Program-made: the position numbers and the translations under genes
Assembly: GCA_000320605.2 (NCBI GenBank)
Contig: KB445795.1
Location: forward strand, 929,867 to 993,866
Direction: 5' to 3'
DNA: 64,000 nt
From: Gelatoporia subvermispora B
Lineage: Eukaryota; Basidiomycota; Agaricomycetes; Polyporales; Gelatoporiaceae
Shown here: piece by piece, positions 36,860-49,585 of the stretch
Position numbering within the stretch: position 1 is the stretch's first letter
Layout: each line of letters starts with the position of its first letter
The notes under the pieces: generated by a model
Told to the model about the DNA's origin: nothing
Databases searched by the model: none
The model's input: the letters and a program-made list of their open reading frames with translations, nothing else

Positions 36860-37731
36860 CTAGAGGCCGGAGAGCGTGCCCGTCCGGACGGCCGCGTCGT
36901 GAGCACGAGCGAGCATACCGTACTCGGGGAGGTACCTGCAACAGTAATGTCAATGACGCCCTTTCGCAGCACTGCGGATGAGACTCACGTATCAAAGAAG
37001 GGCATAAGCTGGGTGGTTCCCGGGTTGTCGCGCCAGTCGCGCATGAGCTCCAGGGCGACCGCGAACATGGAGACGACCTGCACGCCGGCAGCGCGCATGC
37101 GGTCATTGGCATCGGCCGCAGTCTTCTTGTCGAACGTGCCAGACCCGTCGCTGTTCGCCCAGACGCTGTAGCCCGCGTCGCGGAGGGAGAGCGCGAGGAA
37201 CGCGGTGCAAACCTGTCCAGAGATAAGTGAGCGTCAAGTCTAGTAAGCAACAAGAGGGGAGGGACGTACGTCGGTGGTGATACCGGCGAGGATGACCTGC
37301 TTCCTGCCGGTCGCCTCGACGGCGGCGCGGAAGTCGTCGTTGTCCCAGGCGTCGACCTCGCCGTTGCGCTTGATCAACGGTGCGTTGGGGTGCAGAGCGA
37401 TGATTTCGGCGGGAAGGGGGCCGTTCGGTCCTGGCCATTTGTCAGCTGATTGCCGTATATGTTCACGGACCCTAAACTTACCGGTTTCCGCACTGGTCGT
37501 GAGCACCGTCGGCAGGTTGAAAACCTTGGCGAGCGTGGCGTGTGCCAGGATGTTGTTCTTGGTGTTCACCGGGTCCATGTCGTGCACAAGCTGGTACAGG
37601 CCCTCCTGTTGGTCGACTACGAGCAGCATGGCCTTGGCCTTGTCGAGGCGTTCGTACGTGAACTCTGCAAGGCGTTTGTGAGACTCAGACGGGATGGCGA
37701 ATCATCGAGAATATGCAAGCTCACTGGACAT
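36860..37731 (-). CDS. Isochorismatase-family cysteine hydrolase
   Basis: Exons 37731-37725, 37664-37482, 37430-37270, 37212-36989 and 36935-36860 give 216 aa. The first exon is only 7 nt, coding MS plus one base. The isochorismatase/YcaC-like fold hydrolyses small amides or vinyl ethers through a Cys-Lys-Asp triad. All three are visible: Asp 20 in LLVVDQQEGL, Lys 84 in LIKRNGEVDAWDN, and Cys 119 in ITTDVCTAFLALSL, whose codon lies two codons after a splice junction. Conserved cis-peptide region GITTDVC and end DTYLPEYGML also fit the YcaC subgroup. The physiological substrate is unknown. Cytosolic; no targeting signal. Confidence 0.88.
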
Positions 37732-39995
37732 GACGAGAGTCGTGAATTTGCGAGTTCTGGAGTCTGAGGGGATTCCACTGGAGGGGAGTGGGATGCAGAA
37801 TCTGGCGTCGAGGCGCAACTTTTATAACTGCAGACCCACACAGATTATGAGACCTCTTGTACGTGTTTTTCGCGTAGTTGTTATCAGCTGACACGACCAC
37901 TGGAGCAGAATCAGTATATCACAATCATTGACAAGGCTTGTACGGCATTTTCCTCCGGTCAGAAGCGGTTTGGTGCGCAACATGGGGCGCATTGCCCGCG
38001 CCATTTGTGTTCTATCAGTGCCCACGCCTACTCGCGCAGCACACGCGCAAGCCGAATTAAACCAACAGGAAGCAGGACGCTGTTGTCCTATCGGAATGAA
38101 ATCCATGCCCTGCCTACCAGCGGCCTCGCGATAAGTCAGATGGTACAGTCATTGTGAATGGGCCACCCCAACAAGGTAACGACGCAAAAATTCAGTGCAT
38201 GCTGTGATAGGCTCGCAGACGAAATGCGCGACAACGTGTGCATTCGCGAGGCAAGAACGGCAATCCAAGGGTCACAACCTAGTCTAATTGCATTGACGAG
38301 ATACATTCGGTCTTCCATGTCCTGAACATGCAAATCAAGAGAATTGGATCACACACCCAGACAGATGTTATTCAGCCTGACGAGAGATGTTCATGGACAC
38401 GAAACGCGCAATGTTCCGTGATTGCCCCAGACTGGTCGCTCGTTTCCAGCGGCTCTATAGGCAGCAGTGAGACGCCCGCTTCTTTATACGCCAGTAACCA
38501 TAAAAGGAAGCACACCCGAAGATCAAAGGATCATGAAGAGCACGAGGCGGACAAGTGCGTGGGTGCGCCGAAGTCATAAATGGGGGCAGACCGGCGGGCA
38601 TGACAAATGCGACGTCGCTACGGCCAACTATGGCTTTGCACATCCGCATCGACCGGGTACAACGCTTGGAGTGCATTTCGGCAGAGACAAAAATGGTGGT
38701 TCAGGTCACAGCGATTGAAAGCGTGATAGGCGGAACCTCATTACTCGGTGGAACAGAGTCACTGCAAGTAGCACAGTGAACCTTACCTACAGCAGAACTG
38801 GCTTCCATTCACCGTGCATGTGGGAGAGATAGCATGAGCATAATCCTGGCCATCCGAGCTCGTGGTTGGCTGTAGAAGAGTAGATCAAGATAGCAGACAG
38901 CAGCCGCAGGCGCCTGTCTTCGGGCATCTTCGGATAGACGCCCCGCCACTAGGAACGTGTTCAACATGTCGCTACTTCTGCCGAGTCCAAACATATGGGC
39001 GTTCTCGCCCAGGACACATTGTTCACTCAAATTTTGCCCTCGAATCGGGAATTTATCTCGACAATTGGCTCATTAGGACAAGCTAGGCTTCTCTTTAGGC
39101 CGGATGATATGTTGCTGAGTCATAAGGCATTTATTTCGACAATTCTTGACCACGAGTCCTGAAATCGAAACTGCTCGGACATGACTTGCGGCTGAAGCCG
39201 GAATAATATCAGCACATGAGGTTTGGCACGGCGCGGTGCAGGTGGATGTGCTAAGTAGGTTTAAATCAGAGATATAGCGTACCAACATTTCAGTACCGGT
39301 TCACGAAGTTGGCCATGGCACCAGAGGATGGGTTCTCGTGGTCTCGGATTCAAATTGATGGAGCTCTTTGAAAGACATTGTGTAGAGGCAAAATGCAATT
39401 CCTGATTCAGTGATTCTTCTCCGTGCTGTCACTTGGCCGACCATTTCATCAAGGTACATTGATCATCAACATCATCTAGTCACTCGACAATTTCGTGCGG
39501 CCGACTGGTCGCAGCAAGTGCGGCATGTTCAACGGGTCTTCCGATCTCTCTGAGCCCGACATTGATTCCACCCGGGTGCACCGTCCCAGCAGCTACATCA
39601 CAAAGCAGGTACCGGCCAACATTAGTAGAGATGGCTCGGTGGAAAGACTTATTGAGATCATCGGCGAATCCTCCAAGAACCAGTATTTGGAGTTGTGTTG
39701 AAGAATTTCTTGTGACGTATTGCTCTGTAGGCTGTCCTTTGACTAGTGATGGAGGCTCGAGCTTGCGGAGACTTGCTACAGTCGACGGTAGACGCCCTAG
39801 TGCCACCAATGGTCTCGTCACGTGATCGCGTCGCGTCGGACCCACGTGGACAACGCGTCGCGGTTCGAATCCGTTCCCAGGCTCTCCCGCTCAGTTCTGC
39901 CTTCACCACGAACGCTGTGCCACTGGACTCTTTGCTATCCTATCTCTATCAACATCCGGAACGCCCGTGCTGTTTTATGGACACCGCTACCCATT
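37732..39995. other. Long intergenic region before the NEDD1-like gene
   Basis: 2.26 kb, the largest gap. Six-frame reading shows only short frames. One minus-strand frame (39480-39845) ends in PVEHAALAATSRPHEIVE, which weakly resembles the end of an ankyrin unit, but has no usable start or neighbours; it may be a relic. A CACGTG core in cgtcacgtgatcgcg near 39818 lies about 175 bp before the next start. Confidence 0.4.
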
Positions 39996-42518
39996 ATGCT
40001 TGCACTTTGTACACATGAGAATCTATACTTGGCAGATCCTCCGGCTCTTAAACGTGCTGCCTCAGCCGTCTCTGCGACATGCGCACTAACGTCCCCAACT
40101 TCTATCACGTGGTCCTCGAGTAGCGACTCAATTTTTATCTCTACACCAACGGATATCAGTCGATACAACTCCTCCGGCTCTCTGGAAAGTCATGTCTTCT
40201 CGCTGGCAGACGATGGTAGCGATCGTATCGGCAATTTGACCAGCAAAGACAGAGGCAGCACGCTCATCTTCAGCGCCGGCCGACGGATCCACATTTTGGA
40301 AACTCTCACTGGCAACATATCTCAGACTTTTGAGTCTCATGGAGACCCTGTGAAGTGTGTCGCACTCTCTAATGACGCCACCCTTCTTGCGTCCGCCTCT
40401 ACGAGCGCAGTGCACGTCCACAACTTGTCACTGGCCACACATACATTCCTAAGGGGGTTTCCACCTTCATCAAAGATAACCACTTGTGCATTTCACATGC
40501 ATACCCGCACTCGTCTCCTTGTCGGGTGCGGCGCCCATGTGCTCGTATACGACACCAGTCGGTCTCTTCCAACGAAAAGCATCGCTCTAGAAAAGAAGAG
40601 AATAGGCGAGATCGTTGCTATAGCGTGCAGTCCGTTTAGCAAGTCACTAGTTGCGGTCGCTTGTAGTGGAGGCTACGTCTCCCTCCTGGATATCGAGAAA
40701 GAGAAAGGGTGAGTGGTACTCAATGTACTTTTGGTCGGAACTGATCTTAAGTCCTCTCTAGGCTCCTGCGCACACTTCCAATGCATGTTCCTGTCACATC
40801 TATCGCGTTCTCCGCGAAGGGAGATATGCTGTTCATAGGGACCGAGAATGGAAAACTCCTGCTTCAATCACTGCGAACACTAGATCAAGCGCCGATCAGC
40901 GTCTCGGTCAGTGAAAGTGGCAGCAGGATAGTTGCCCTCTCAGTGCAAGTATGTTGATCTGCAATCGCGGAATGCCACTCTATTGACGCTCCATTTCTCT
41001 CGAATAGAGAAAATTGGCATCTGACGACGCAACAAAAGGGCTTAATAGACCACTCGTCCAGCAAGATGTGAACAAGCGGCCCTTTGCACCCGTTCACAGC
41101 ACCGAGGCCCGCAAGAATGGTCCCGACGTACCCTCTCGAAGGCCCAAACTGGCGATCAGTCCTATAGCTTCCAAGTCTCACGCAGATGTTTCGAAACAGC
41201 GCACAGCATCTGGGAGCACCGTGCGAGGGTTGCAAACGTCAGATAAAGCAGCTTCCCCGACGTCGTCGCCAGCTAGAGTCTCTCTGAGGGAGCAGCTGCG
41301 AAGAAGCCGGACTGCTCCCGCGCCGGAATCGCCCTTGGCAAGACGATCTATTGAGACACAACAGAGAAAGGCCTTTTCTCCGCCGAAATCGCCGGCTTTA
41401 CATGCTCGAAAGGCGTCGACCGACGATATGGACGCTGCTCATATTTCAGGTAAGACATAAGGCTCGAACTTTTCGTTCGCCATAACATGGATTAACGCAT
41501 GTGCGTCGCAGTGCGGATGGAGAATCTGCTGCCATTGCGTCAAGCGGGCGTCACAGTGAAAGAGAACCTCGCGCCTTATGCGGGTGGCGCGCCCGCTGTG
41601 CCTGCTCTCAGCGCCTCTGCTGTCTCCAGTATATCTCGTGTACCGCCTCGCACTCGCGATACCCAGGATGTGAAGGCATCGAGGGCTCGTTCACGCACAA
41701 CGTCTAGTTCTGGGGCATCCACGATCTCATCCAACGCACTTCCTTCTCACAATAGACTGGACAAGCTCCTAGGCGTACCTTCAATAAGTACACTTGAGCA
41801 GGTGGCATCAACGTCCCGACCCACGTCCCCAACACAACGCATACCAATTGAGCGACGCCGAGGCCATGTCGTCACAACACGCTCTCCGAGCCCCGCACTG
41901 CCCAGCCCTGTCGAGAAGCCTCTCTCTCCCGAACCTCAGACTTATAGTCGTGTCAAAGGCAAGGAGAGAATGAGGCCAGGTACGAACGTCTTGGGTCTCG
42001 GCACTCCAGAAGCTGACCTTTGGGTTCGAGCGGGAGAGTCAAGGGAGAACGAGCAAGCTGGGAAGCGGGTTGGATTTACCGAAGCGCACGATGACGGCGC
42101 TGACTTCGACGACGGCCATCGCTTCGAACAGGATGTTGACGAAGTTGAGACGGCACGAGGGGGTAAGAAGGTGGGAGCAGAGATGCATTTGTCCCCGAGA
42201 CGAAATATACCTGGGACGTCATCTTCATGGACACCGGTACCCTCACCACTCCGGGATCCCACTGTTCTTCCTGCTTCTCCACAAGTCAAAGCGGCTCAAG
42301 ATCTCTTGCAGACTCTGCTCAGGGATGCACTGTATGACTTCAGACAGGAGACACGTCAAGACATCACGGGGCTTCATCTCGATATGTTACGCATGGGAAG
42401 AAGTTGGCGGCAAGAGATGCGAGCATCCATGGAGGAGCTGGGCAGCGAATTGCGTGCACTGCGTGAAGAAAATGAGAGGTTGCGGAAAGAGAATGAAAGA
42501 CTGAGGAGAGGGTACTAA
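39996..42518 (+). CDS. NEDD1-like WD40 protein, gamma-tubulin ring complex recruiter
   Basis: Exons 39996-40708, 40762-40948, 41008-41449 and 41512-42518 give 782 aa. NEDD1/GCP-WD proteins bring the gamma-tubulin ring complex to the spindle pole. The N-terminal 290 residues read as a WD40 propeller with weak repeats (VKCVALSNDATLLASASTSA, KITTCAFHMHTRTRLLVGCG, IVAIACSPFSKSLVAVACSG, VTSIAFSAKGDMLFIGTENG). A long Ser/Pro/Arg-rich region follows with many SP/TP sites, as expected for a cell-cycle kinase target. The C terminus (DALYDFRQETRQDITGLHLD then MLRMGRSWRQEM) matches the conserved helical gamma-tubulin-binding end and finishes in a Glu/Arg coiled coil. The start at 39996 is the Met nearest the first propeller strand; upstream in-frame Mets exist. 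Confidence 0.75.
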
Positions 42519-42911
42519 TTGTCTTGACCTTTCTTTGTTCTACTAGCTTCCTTTTGTGTATCATTATTGTTATTGTGCTAGCCCGCAATCGTCGAGTCCC
42601 GGAGACTGAATTATGTAAAAGGCTGCTCTGTGCTCTCTGCCAGGAGGGTGCATCATCTCAGTCACGAGGCTTGAACGCGACACGACGCGACAGTCACGGT
42701 AACGTAAGCGAGTCTCGTGACATTGTGACGCGTCGCGAATGCTTTGTCGAGTGCGCGTAAGCTTTGCCGCCACCGGGCTTCGATATTCGAACGTTTCATA
42801 AGTGACACTCTTATGACCCATCTTGACCATCTCTCAGAACATTTGTATATAGTCTCTCAATCTACCATCTGCCAAGTTTTTCCAAATCTTAACATCTGAA
42901 CGTACTCTGTG
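42519..42911. promoter_or_regulatory. Promoter region of the FAN1 gene
   Basis: 393 bp between NEDD1-like stop and FAN1 start. A GACGCGTC palindrome (gtgacgcgtcgcg) lies at 42727-42734, about 180 bp before the FAN1 ATG. The core ACGCGT is the known MluI cell-cycle box of yeast DNA-synthesis genes; use here is inferred. Confidence 0.4.
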
Positions 42912-45900
42912 ATGGTCCTTGCATCGCCAAGAACAAATGGCGTCGATACTCTTGTCTACTGGGGCACGGAGCCGGGTTCAAACGAAGATCTAGAGGACCA
43001 GTTGGACAAAGCGTCAATCGTAGCTGCTATTGATGAAGAACTGCACGGCCCGAGGAGGCAGTCGATGTACGTCGAAGAGTTCGAAAGTGCGTGAATCATT
43101 GCCTTGTGCCTTCCTAACCGGTCACGTCATTGACCTGAATGCCTTCACGAAAGAGATGCTCAAAACTGTGTTGACTGATGAGGCATGCCTGTTCTCCTCC
43201 GTGGAACTGAATGTCCTCAGGAACTATAGTGAGCTTACACGTGGGTGCTCGTCCACTTGTTGGGTGAGCGTAACGAAGTGACATCTCTACTCTAAAGGAG
43301 AGGCGGGGTATCTCTTAATTCGCCTCTGCCTTCGCAAGTCGAACAAATGGCACCGATTGGGCAACCTCAATTACCAGCGGGAGTTAGGCGATGGCATCGT
43401 CGATGCCATTCAAGAACTGTGCCGCATATTTCCCGTCCCCCTGTCCACAGGCCTTCCTGAGATTGAACAACATCAAGACGTCAAGCATGAGAACATCACC
43501 AACGAACGTTCTGTGAAAGTAGAGGAGCGAGAGATCATAGATCTGACGTCGGATGACAAAGACTGCAAGCCAGAGACTGACTCGTCCGACCCACTTTCGT
43601 CAACTCCGTCGCAACATCAAGCCCTCGACAAGTCTGCTCATGAATGGTCACGGTCCTTCGCTGACGATGAGACAAGTGCCTCTTTGGAAGAGCTCCTTGA
43701 CTGTCTCAAGCTGGAAGAACTTAAGACACTCACGAAGGATCTGAAGCTCAAGCCAAGTGGCAGTAGAGTAGGTCTTATGCACACATCACAGCTTCCACCG
43801 ACTCACTCCCCTTCTCTAGAGAGATTGTCTTGTGGATTCAATTCTCAGATCGTCCAGTGGGCAAACCACCCTGAACTTCCAGGTCACAGATCCATCTTCA
43901 GCTCGTTCCAGAGACAAGGACAAAGCCGGCCCTAGCTCACTCAAGACACCCCTCTCCGCTGGATGGAATGTACTGAGAACACAGCGCGACAGAGTGCGTG
44001 ACATTGTGATCGGTGTGTTGGGTATGTGGGATGTACTGAATTCGTGTTCCTTCACTCATGCCGTGTGTGTAGGCAAGTGTGTCAAAGTCAGCGGCGACAT
44101 GATTGATCTAGTTCGCCGAGTACATCTCATATACTTTCGAAGGCATGATCTCCTACTGCTCTCTGCTATCCCCTTCAGGTTATTGATTACGTATCCGTTA
44201 TGCAGTACTCAATATGCCGCCAGTCTCCTTGTACCCTCCATTCTTGCACGAGCGAAGAAGCGTACTTATGCCTACTATAAACATGAACGTACCAGGAACG
44301 TCATCTGGCCGTCGCGTAGGGATCTGTTGGAGTACGAGCGAGCCTTGAAGTTGCAAGCAGAAGTAGAAGCACTCGAAGGGTCAAATCCAGTTAGTTCATC
44401 CCACCGAGATCGTTCAACGGTAGGCCGGTCACCAGGGCCTGCTGCCTCGCGTTTGAAGACTCCGGTTACCGTGAAACGAGATGCATCAACGAAGTCTCCC
44501 GCGACCCCCAGGCGTAATAGTGGGGTCAAGAGCGAAATTGACACCAAGGAGAACCTGGTGGATGACGATCCCCTTGTAGACCAGAGCACTTCTTCAAAAC
44601 GGCGTATAGCCAACGCACGCGCTCTGGCAGGCATTTTTGAGAGCGTGATTTGGTCTTGGTGGCGGGAGCTCGTTGCAGTGAAGGGTGATGGATCAGTGCG
44701 ACCACGAGGCTTGGAGCGTTTTGAGTGTGGTACGTCCTCATTTGTCCTCAATCATCGAAGCAAACATGCTGAAGACTGCAATCAGGCCATATTCTCACCC
44801 GCCTTGTCTGCAAGTGCTCCTTTGCGTTGGGTATACTCAAGCAGTATGACCGCGAACTTGAGGTTCTGGAGGCGTTACTTGCCCAGCGTAGGTGGCGACG
44901 AGGTCGACGCGGGAGGTGGTACGACCGCCGGGCGTGCATTCTGTCTACACATTTCGAACAGACAGAACAGACCGTCATGCGCACCATGTCAGGCGTTAGG
45001 GACGCCCTCATAGATGATGACACCCATCTAAGTCAGTTACACTACCAGCTTTCTTGTATCCTCGCTTACCTCCCTGTTCGATACAGTCTTTCGGCCAAAG
45101 TTGCACCGGAGGCTGACCCGGCTTGAGAAGAAACTGAAGATCCCCGAGGAAGAGCGGCATGTCTGCCAGGGCGATCAGAGAAAACCTGATAAAGTGGTGC
45201 TATACGGGACACGGGTTTACCGTCGTGCCGGAAGCCTCATACTCGATCGCACAGGCAGGAATTTCAACAAGCAGTCTGATGTGAATCAGACCCGTTTGCC
45301 CTTTTCACCTCAGACAGATACTTCCCTGGAGAAACCTGTGGTAGTCGAGGTCAGTCATGCTGCATTTCTCGACTATTCCTTGAGCTAACTGTCTGCTCCT
45401 AGGAAAAGCGCACCGGGAAGACTATATGGAAAGGGAGAAATGACGAAGAGGTTACCGTGGAGATGTTTGCGTTGCAACATTATGAGAATCAAGGATACAA
45501 AGGGTAAGTGACACGTACTTCGTCAGATTGACGTAGCTGTTGATTCACTTCTCACACTAGCTTCCACTGTGAAGGTCGTATTGTGACCACACTCTTCGGC
45601 ATTCTCTTCTGGGATATCATCTTCGCCTCTATACCAGGTGCCTTCGAGACGCCCTTCCAAACAGCCCCGCTGGATATCGCCGAGGATACATTCTACTATT
45701 CTCGTCAAGCTCTCGTTGAGGACCGCCTGACGGACCTCAAGGCTGGCAAAGCACTGCAGTTGGTCGAGGACGTTTGTGCGCAACATGAGGAAACTGGGAC
45801 ACTGTGTGTCGGAGTGCGCTGGGACTTATTTACGAGCGAGGACTTGATACAAATTGTTGAGGTAATTCAAGCGTTGCTTCCCAACTGCATCGCCACTGAC

Positions 45901-46425
45901 GAATAACATATTTCATTAGTGTCTGGGTGGCGAAGCCCTTGCTGTCATATGTCGGCTGCTCTGCGAGGAATACGATACCCGTACATCAGGCGTCCCGGAT
46001 CTCATTGTGTGGAACACAAAGACCTCTGACTGCCGATTTGTGGAAGTGAAGGGACCTGGAGACAGCCTACAGGAGAACCAGAAAGTGAGCATCAGGGTAA
46101 CTACACAATCCTTGAATTGCTCATAACTCGTGTTATATAGACATGGATTGACGTGCTATCGCAAGCCGGGATCCCCGTGGAAGTTTGTCATGTATTCGAA
46201 GAACGCGGTGTGACGAAGACCAAGGGCAAGAAAGTCAAGCAAGAGGCATCGTCCCGCAAACGAAAGCGCTCCGACTCGGAGCCTGCCGAGCCGCTTTTCC
46301 TCGAGTCCGAAGACGAGCCCGAGGCTATGGAGGATGCGGTTCCCCATACGCCTAGGTCAACCAGGGTCGTCGATCTAGTCGAGGTTGTGATCACCAGTCC
46401 CTCCCCGAAGAAGAGACGAATGTAA
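42912..46425 (+). CDS. FAN1: FAN1, Fanconi-associated structure-specific nuclease
   Basis: Twelve exons (42912-43086, 43154-43228, 43298-43767, 43820-44021, 44073-44142, 44206-44729, 44786-45031, 45087-45349, 45403-45503, 45561-45861, 45920-46084, 46141-46425) give exactly 958 aa. FAN1 is a nuclear 5'-flap endo/exonuclease for interstrand-crosslink repair. Seen: a SAP domain (LEELLDCLKLEELKTLTKDL, then RRDCLVDSIL), a TPR-like helical region (LARAKKRTYAYYKHERT, ALGILKQYDRELEVLEALL), GFHCEGRIVTTLFGILFWDIIF, and the C-terminal VRR-NUC domain with catalytic pattern GVPDLIVWN and FVEVKGPGDSLQ (PD...E-x-K). A UBZ finger at the N terminus, present in animal FAN1, is not seen. The tail carries a basic KRKR/KKRRM nuclear signal. 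Intron 5 (44143-44205) fits only with a GC-AG pair. Confidence 0.93.
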
Positions 46426-46837
46426 TAGGTGCAAATTTCATGATGCTTATCCTTCACTATCTTATTTGTTATGTATCATGGGCTGACTATGGACGGATGT
46501 ATTGAAGTTCCAAGATTGAGGAATCTCTGCTACCATCGTGTGACTGTGTCAATGCTTGATTTTGTAGCCATACTAACCATGTATCTCATCTCAACTGCTT
46601 GATCGCTTCGGTATGTGCAATTGTATCGATACGTTGCCGAGATGATCTCGTATTCGAGGTCAAGAAATGCCGTGACCGAATGAGATGAGGCGAGATCAAG
46701 ATCGTTCCGAAGATGGGACAACGTCGTTGAGTCGCGGCAGCGGAATCATGACATAAGGATCACACCGTCAGACCGCCCAGGGTCGCCCCGTGCATCGCCG
46801 TTCGCTTTTCTCATAACTCTCCCCGTCCATCTCGTCC
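46426..46837. other. Intergenic, FAN1 3' to RING ligase 5'
   Basis: 412 bp; no recognisable element. Confidence 0.4.
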
Positions 46838-49300
46838 ATGTGTGACGAGTTGGTTTCTGGCTCTTCTATGCTCGATACCAATGCAACATCTCGCTTCAAG
46901 TAATGCAACAACCGGTCAGCGCTTCTTCAACTCCAGCATGGAGATCGTGCACAAGTTTCTGGGTCTGCCGTCCCGGGCTTTCATGAGGATGCGCCGGTTA
47001 GACAATATGCTCAACCAGGACGCCATGCAGACCCAGGCTCAGCCGTTCGTGAGCACGAGTGCGCAAGGAATGCATACAGCGCAGGCGAGGGCCGCGACTG
47101 AGGCTCTATACATGCCCGGTCCATGGGGGTTCATGACGTCCGGTTATTGCTTCGGCATGCTGATCATGGTCCGTGGTATTCACTAAGGCACCAACATATC
47201 TGCGTACTGAAAACCACACCCATTAGGCCCTGATTCTGAATCGCATCCAAAATGTTGTTGCACCCTCCCGACACCCACTGTTCCGCCACCACCGGCGCGC
47301 ACCCGCCGAAAGACATGGTCTCCTCAGATCCCTCCGGAATACGTTCTTCCCAATAGATCTTTCCTCCACATTCGCGCGATCCACATTCCGCATACCCTCG
47401 ATATATCTTCTTGGAAAGGCGTTACTGATCTGGTTCGTGGTGTTACTGCAAGTCTCTAATCTCTACTCAGCGAGTGAGTGGAGGTGGCTGCAAGCTCTGG
47501 GCGATTGGGTTGCGAGGAAACCTATGGAAGAAATATGCTGGTTCACGTTCACTTCGGTTTGTGTCGCGTTGTGCGTTGGTACGTTAACCCGCGGCCTGGA
47601 CGGTTTCAATATCAACAGTAACTCGCCCACCAATCTGGTATATTTTCTACATTCGGTGACTTCCGTGTCATTGACACGTCCTCTAGTTTGGGTTCGCATT
47701 CCAGTTGTATCTTTTCTCTGCAGAGTATACACACTCTCGCAAGTCACAAGATCATCCGTCGCGACCAGACAAGCACACAGTTGTCACTCTCATACTACCT
47801 TTACTTCAGGTATGCCATATTTCCACGATAGTATCATTCTCACTGACCTATATGCACATAGTTGATGATGATCCACTGCCTCGAGGTGAGGCAACGCTGG
47901 GCTCGGCAGAGGCTGATACCTACGACCGTTTGTGCGCTTCTTGCACTCGGACACTTTCACACTGTGATTTGGCGCAGCCCATCATCATACCCTCTTTCGA
48001 ATGTGTTTCCCTGCGTCGTCGAGTCCCTACTTCTCGGCACTATCATGCTAACCATTTTGCTCAACCTCATCACCCAACTTGTCCTCGAGGGCACGATCTC
48101 ACGCCCGCTCTTCGGCCATACACAAACATTGCTTCCAAAATGGGACGAGGACTTCGGCGTCGCTCTGATCCGATTGGGAGCCGCTAGCTTCGAGGCCACT
48201 AGTGTGGCGGGCCTTGGCAACGAAGTCGCCGCCGTTACATCTGCCAGCTCTTCACACCTGATCCAACATGGCCACAGCTCCCCACAGGGTTCACTGGAGC
48301 TCGACAGAGCGGGAGTTATCTCCATCAATACACCAGAGGAGACTAGCCGCAAACGCAGCAAGAAACGCGTGGGTTTTGCGAACGAGATCACCAACGTGAA
48401 GGTCCATGCACTCACGGTCGATACTTTGGTGGACAGTATGGTGTACCTTCGATGGTACAAGGAATTATGGCACTTTGTCCTGAGCGGTTGGGCAGCCGTC
48501 CGGCGCCTGCTTCGCAGACTGTGGTCCTGCCTTCGTGGCGCATGTCGTGCCACCGGCGCCGCTCCTTCCGTGGAGAATGATTTGCCCATCAATCCTACCG
48601 CACCTACAGGAGAAAAGGAGGAGGACGAATTGGACGTTGTCTACGAAAGGTTCCTACGCGGGGACGCGCTGAGCGACGATGATGACGAATTTGATCCCTT
48701 CTCCGACCGCCCACCGACGCCAGAGTCCCCTGCGTCAACATCAGACGGCGAAATGTCAGAAGAAGTGGCAGAAGATAGTGAGACGGTGCAGTTATACGCA
48801 GACTTATCGACGGATACGGCCACGTCCAGCTCTGCGCCCCTGCTCCTGGCACACATGGTCAACACCTCGACCTCCCCGCTCACGCGCTTGCGATATCGAC
48901 GGCTTGTTCGCGCTCCCGTTGACCAGCAGGACACCGATGACTGGCAGTCATTTGCACTATCTCGTCGACAGGCGAAGGCTGGTGCTCCGCCAGATGAGCT
49001 CGACGAACGTAGGCGCAACTGCGTAGTGTGTACGGTAGAGCCCCGTGAGGTCATCTGTTGGCCGTGCCGGTAAGTCCAATACACGTTGGGTACTCTGTCT
49101 GACCTGACAGTGGCACCATCTTCGCAGCTGTCTAGCATTATGCAACGACTGCCGCGAGAACCTCGCGTCTCGCTCATCGGCTTCAAAGCATACTTGTCCT
49201 TGCTGCCGAACGAGGTTTGTTGTCATTCTCTGCACATTTGTGGTAGTCTGACCTAATGGAACACAGTGTCCAAGGCTACTCCAGAATCTACATACCTTGA
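46838..49300 (+). CDS. Multi-pass membrane RING E3 ligase, Asi1/Asi3-like
   Basis: Exons 46838-46899, 46937-47168, 47227-47637, 47687-47809, 47862-49069, 49128-49214 and 49267-49300 give 718 aa. In yeast, Asi1/Asi3 are inner-nuclear-membrane ubiquitin ligases. Seen: several hydrophobic spans (YCFGMLIMALIL, YLLGKALLIWFVVLLQ, FTFTSVCVALCVGTL, TTVCALLALGHFHTVIW, VESLLLGTIMLTILLNLI), a long acidic cytosolic or nucleosolic region, and a C-terminal C3HC4 RING at about 662-705 (NCVVCTVEPREVICWPC, RCLALCNDCRENL, HTCPCCRTSV) ending in VQGYSRIYIP, an end shared by Asi-type RING proteins. The RING is split by two introns. The first intron would be only 37 nt, so the true start may instead be the Met near 46939. 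Topology and nuclear location are inferred from the family. Confidence 0.8.
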
Positions 49301-49585
49301 AAGTCATGTGGACTGTATCTCCGTCGGTTTGATGTAATATTCTGCTATCGTAATAATGCAATCGCTTACAGACCGTAAACTGGTGCAAGTCGGTCAGCGA
49401 GCAGGATGTATGGGGTAGAAACACAATGTAATGAACTATTAAGTACAGGCCGTTCCATCAGCATTCAGTCGTACAAGTGGTACTGTACAGTCTGTCAGTC
49501 AAGATCAAGCAGGTGATATGGCAGTGATATGGCAGTACACATAGGCAAGGGGAGATGATGAAGTAACATCCTCAATAGTTCAAGA

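Noticed and set aside
39480..39845. Ankyrin-like gene on the minus strand
   Set aside because: Only one weak repeat-like end is visible, with no second repeat, no usable start and no intron structure.
49515..49540. Short duplication of gtgatatggca as a repeat element
   Set aside because: Two copies only, with no flanking structure.
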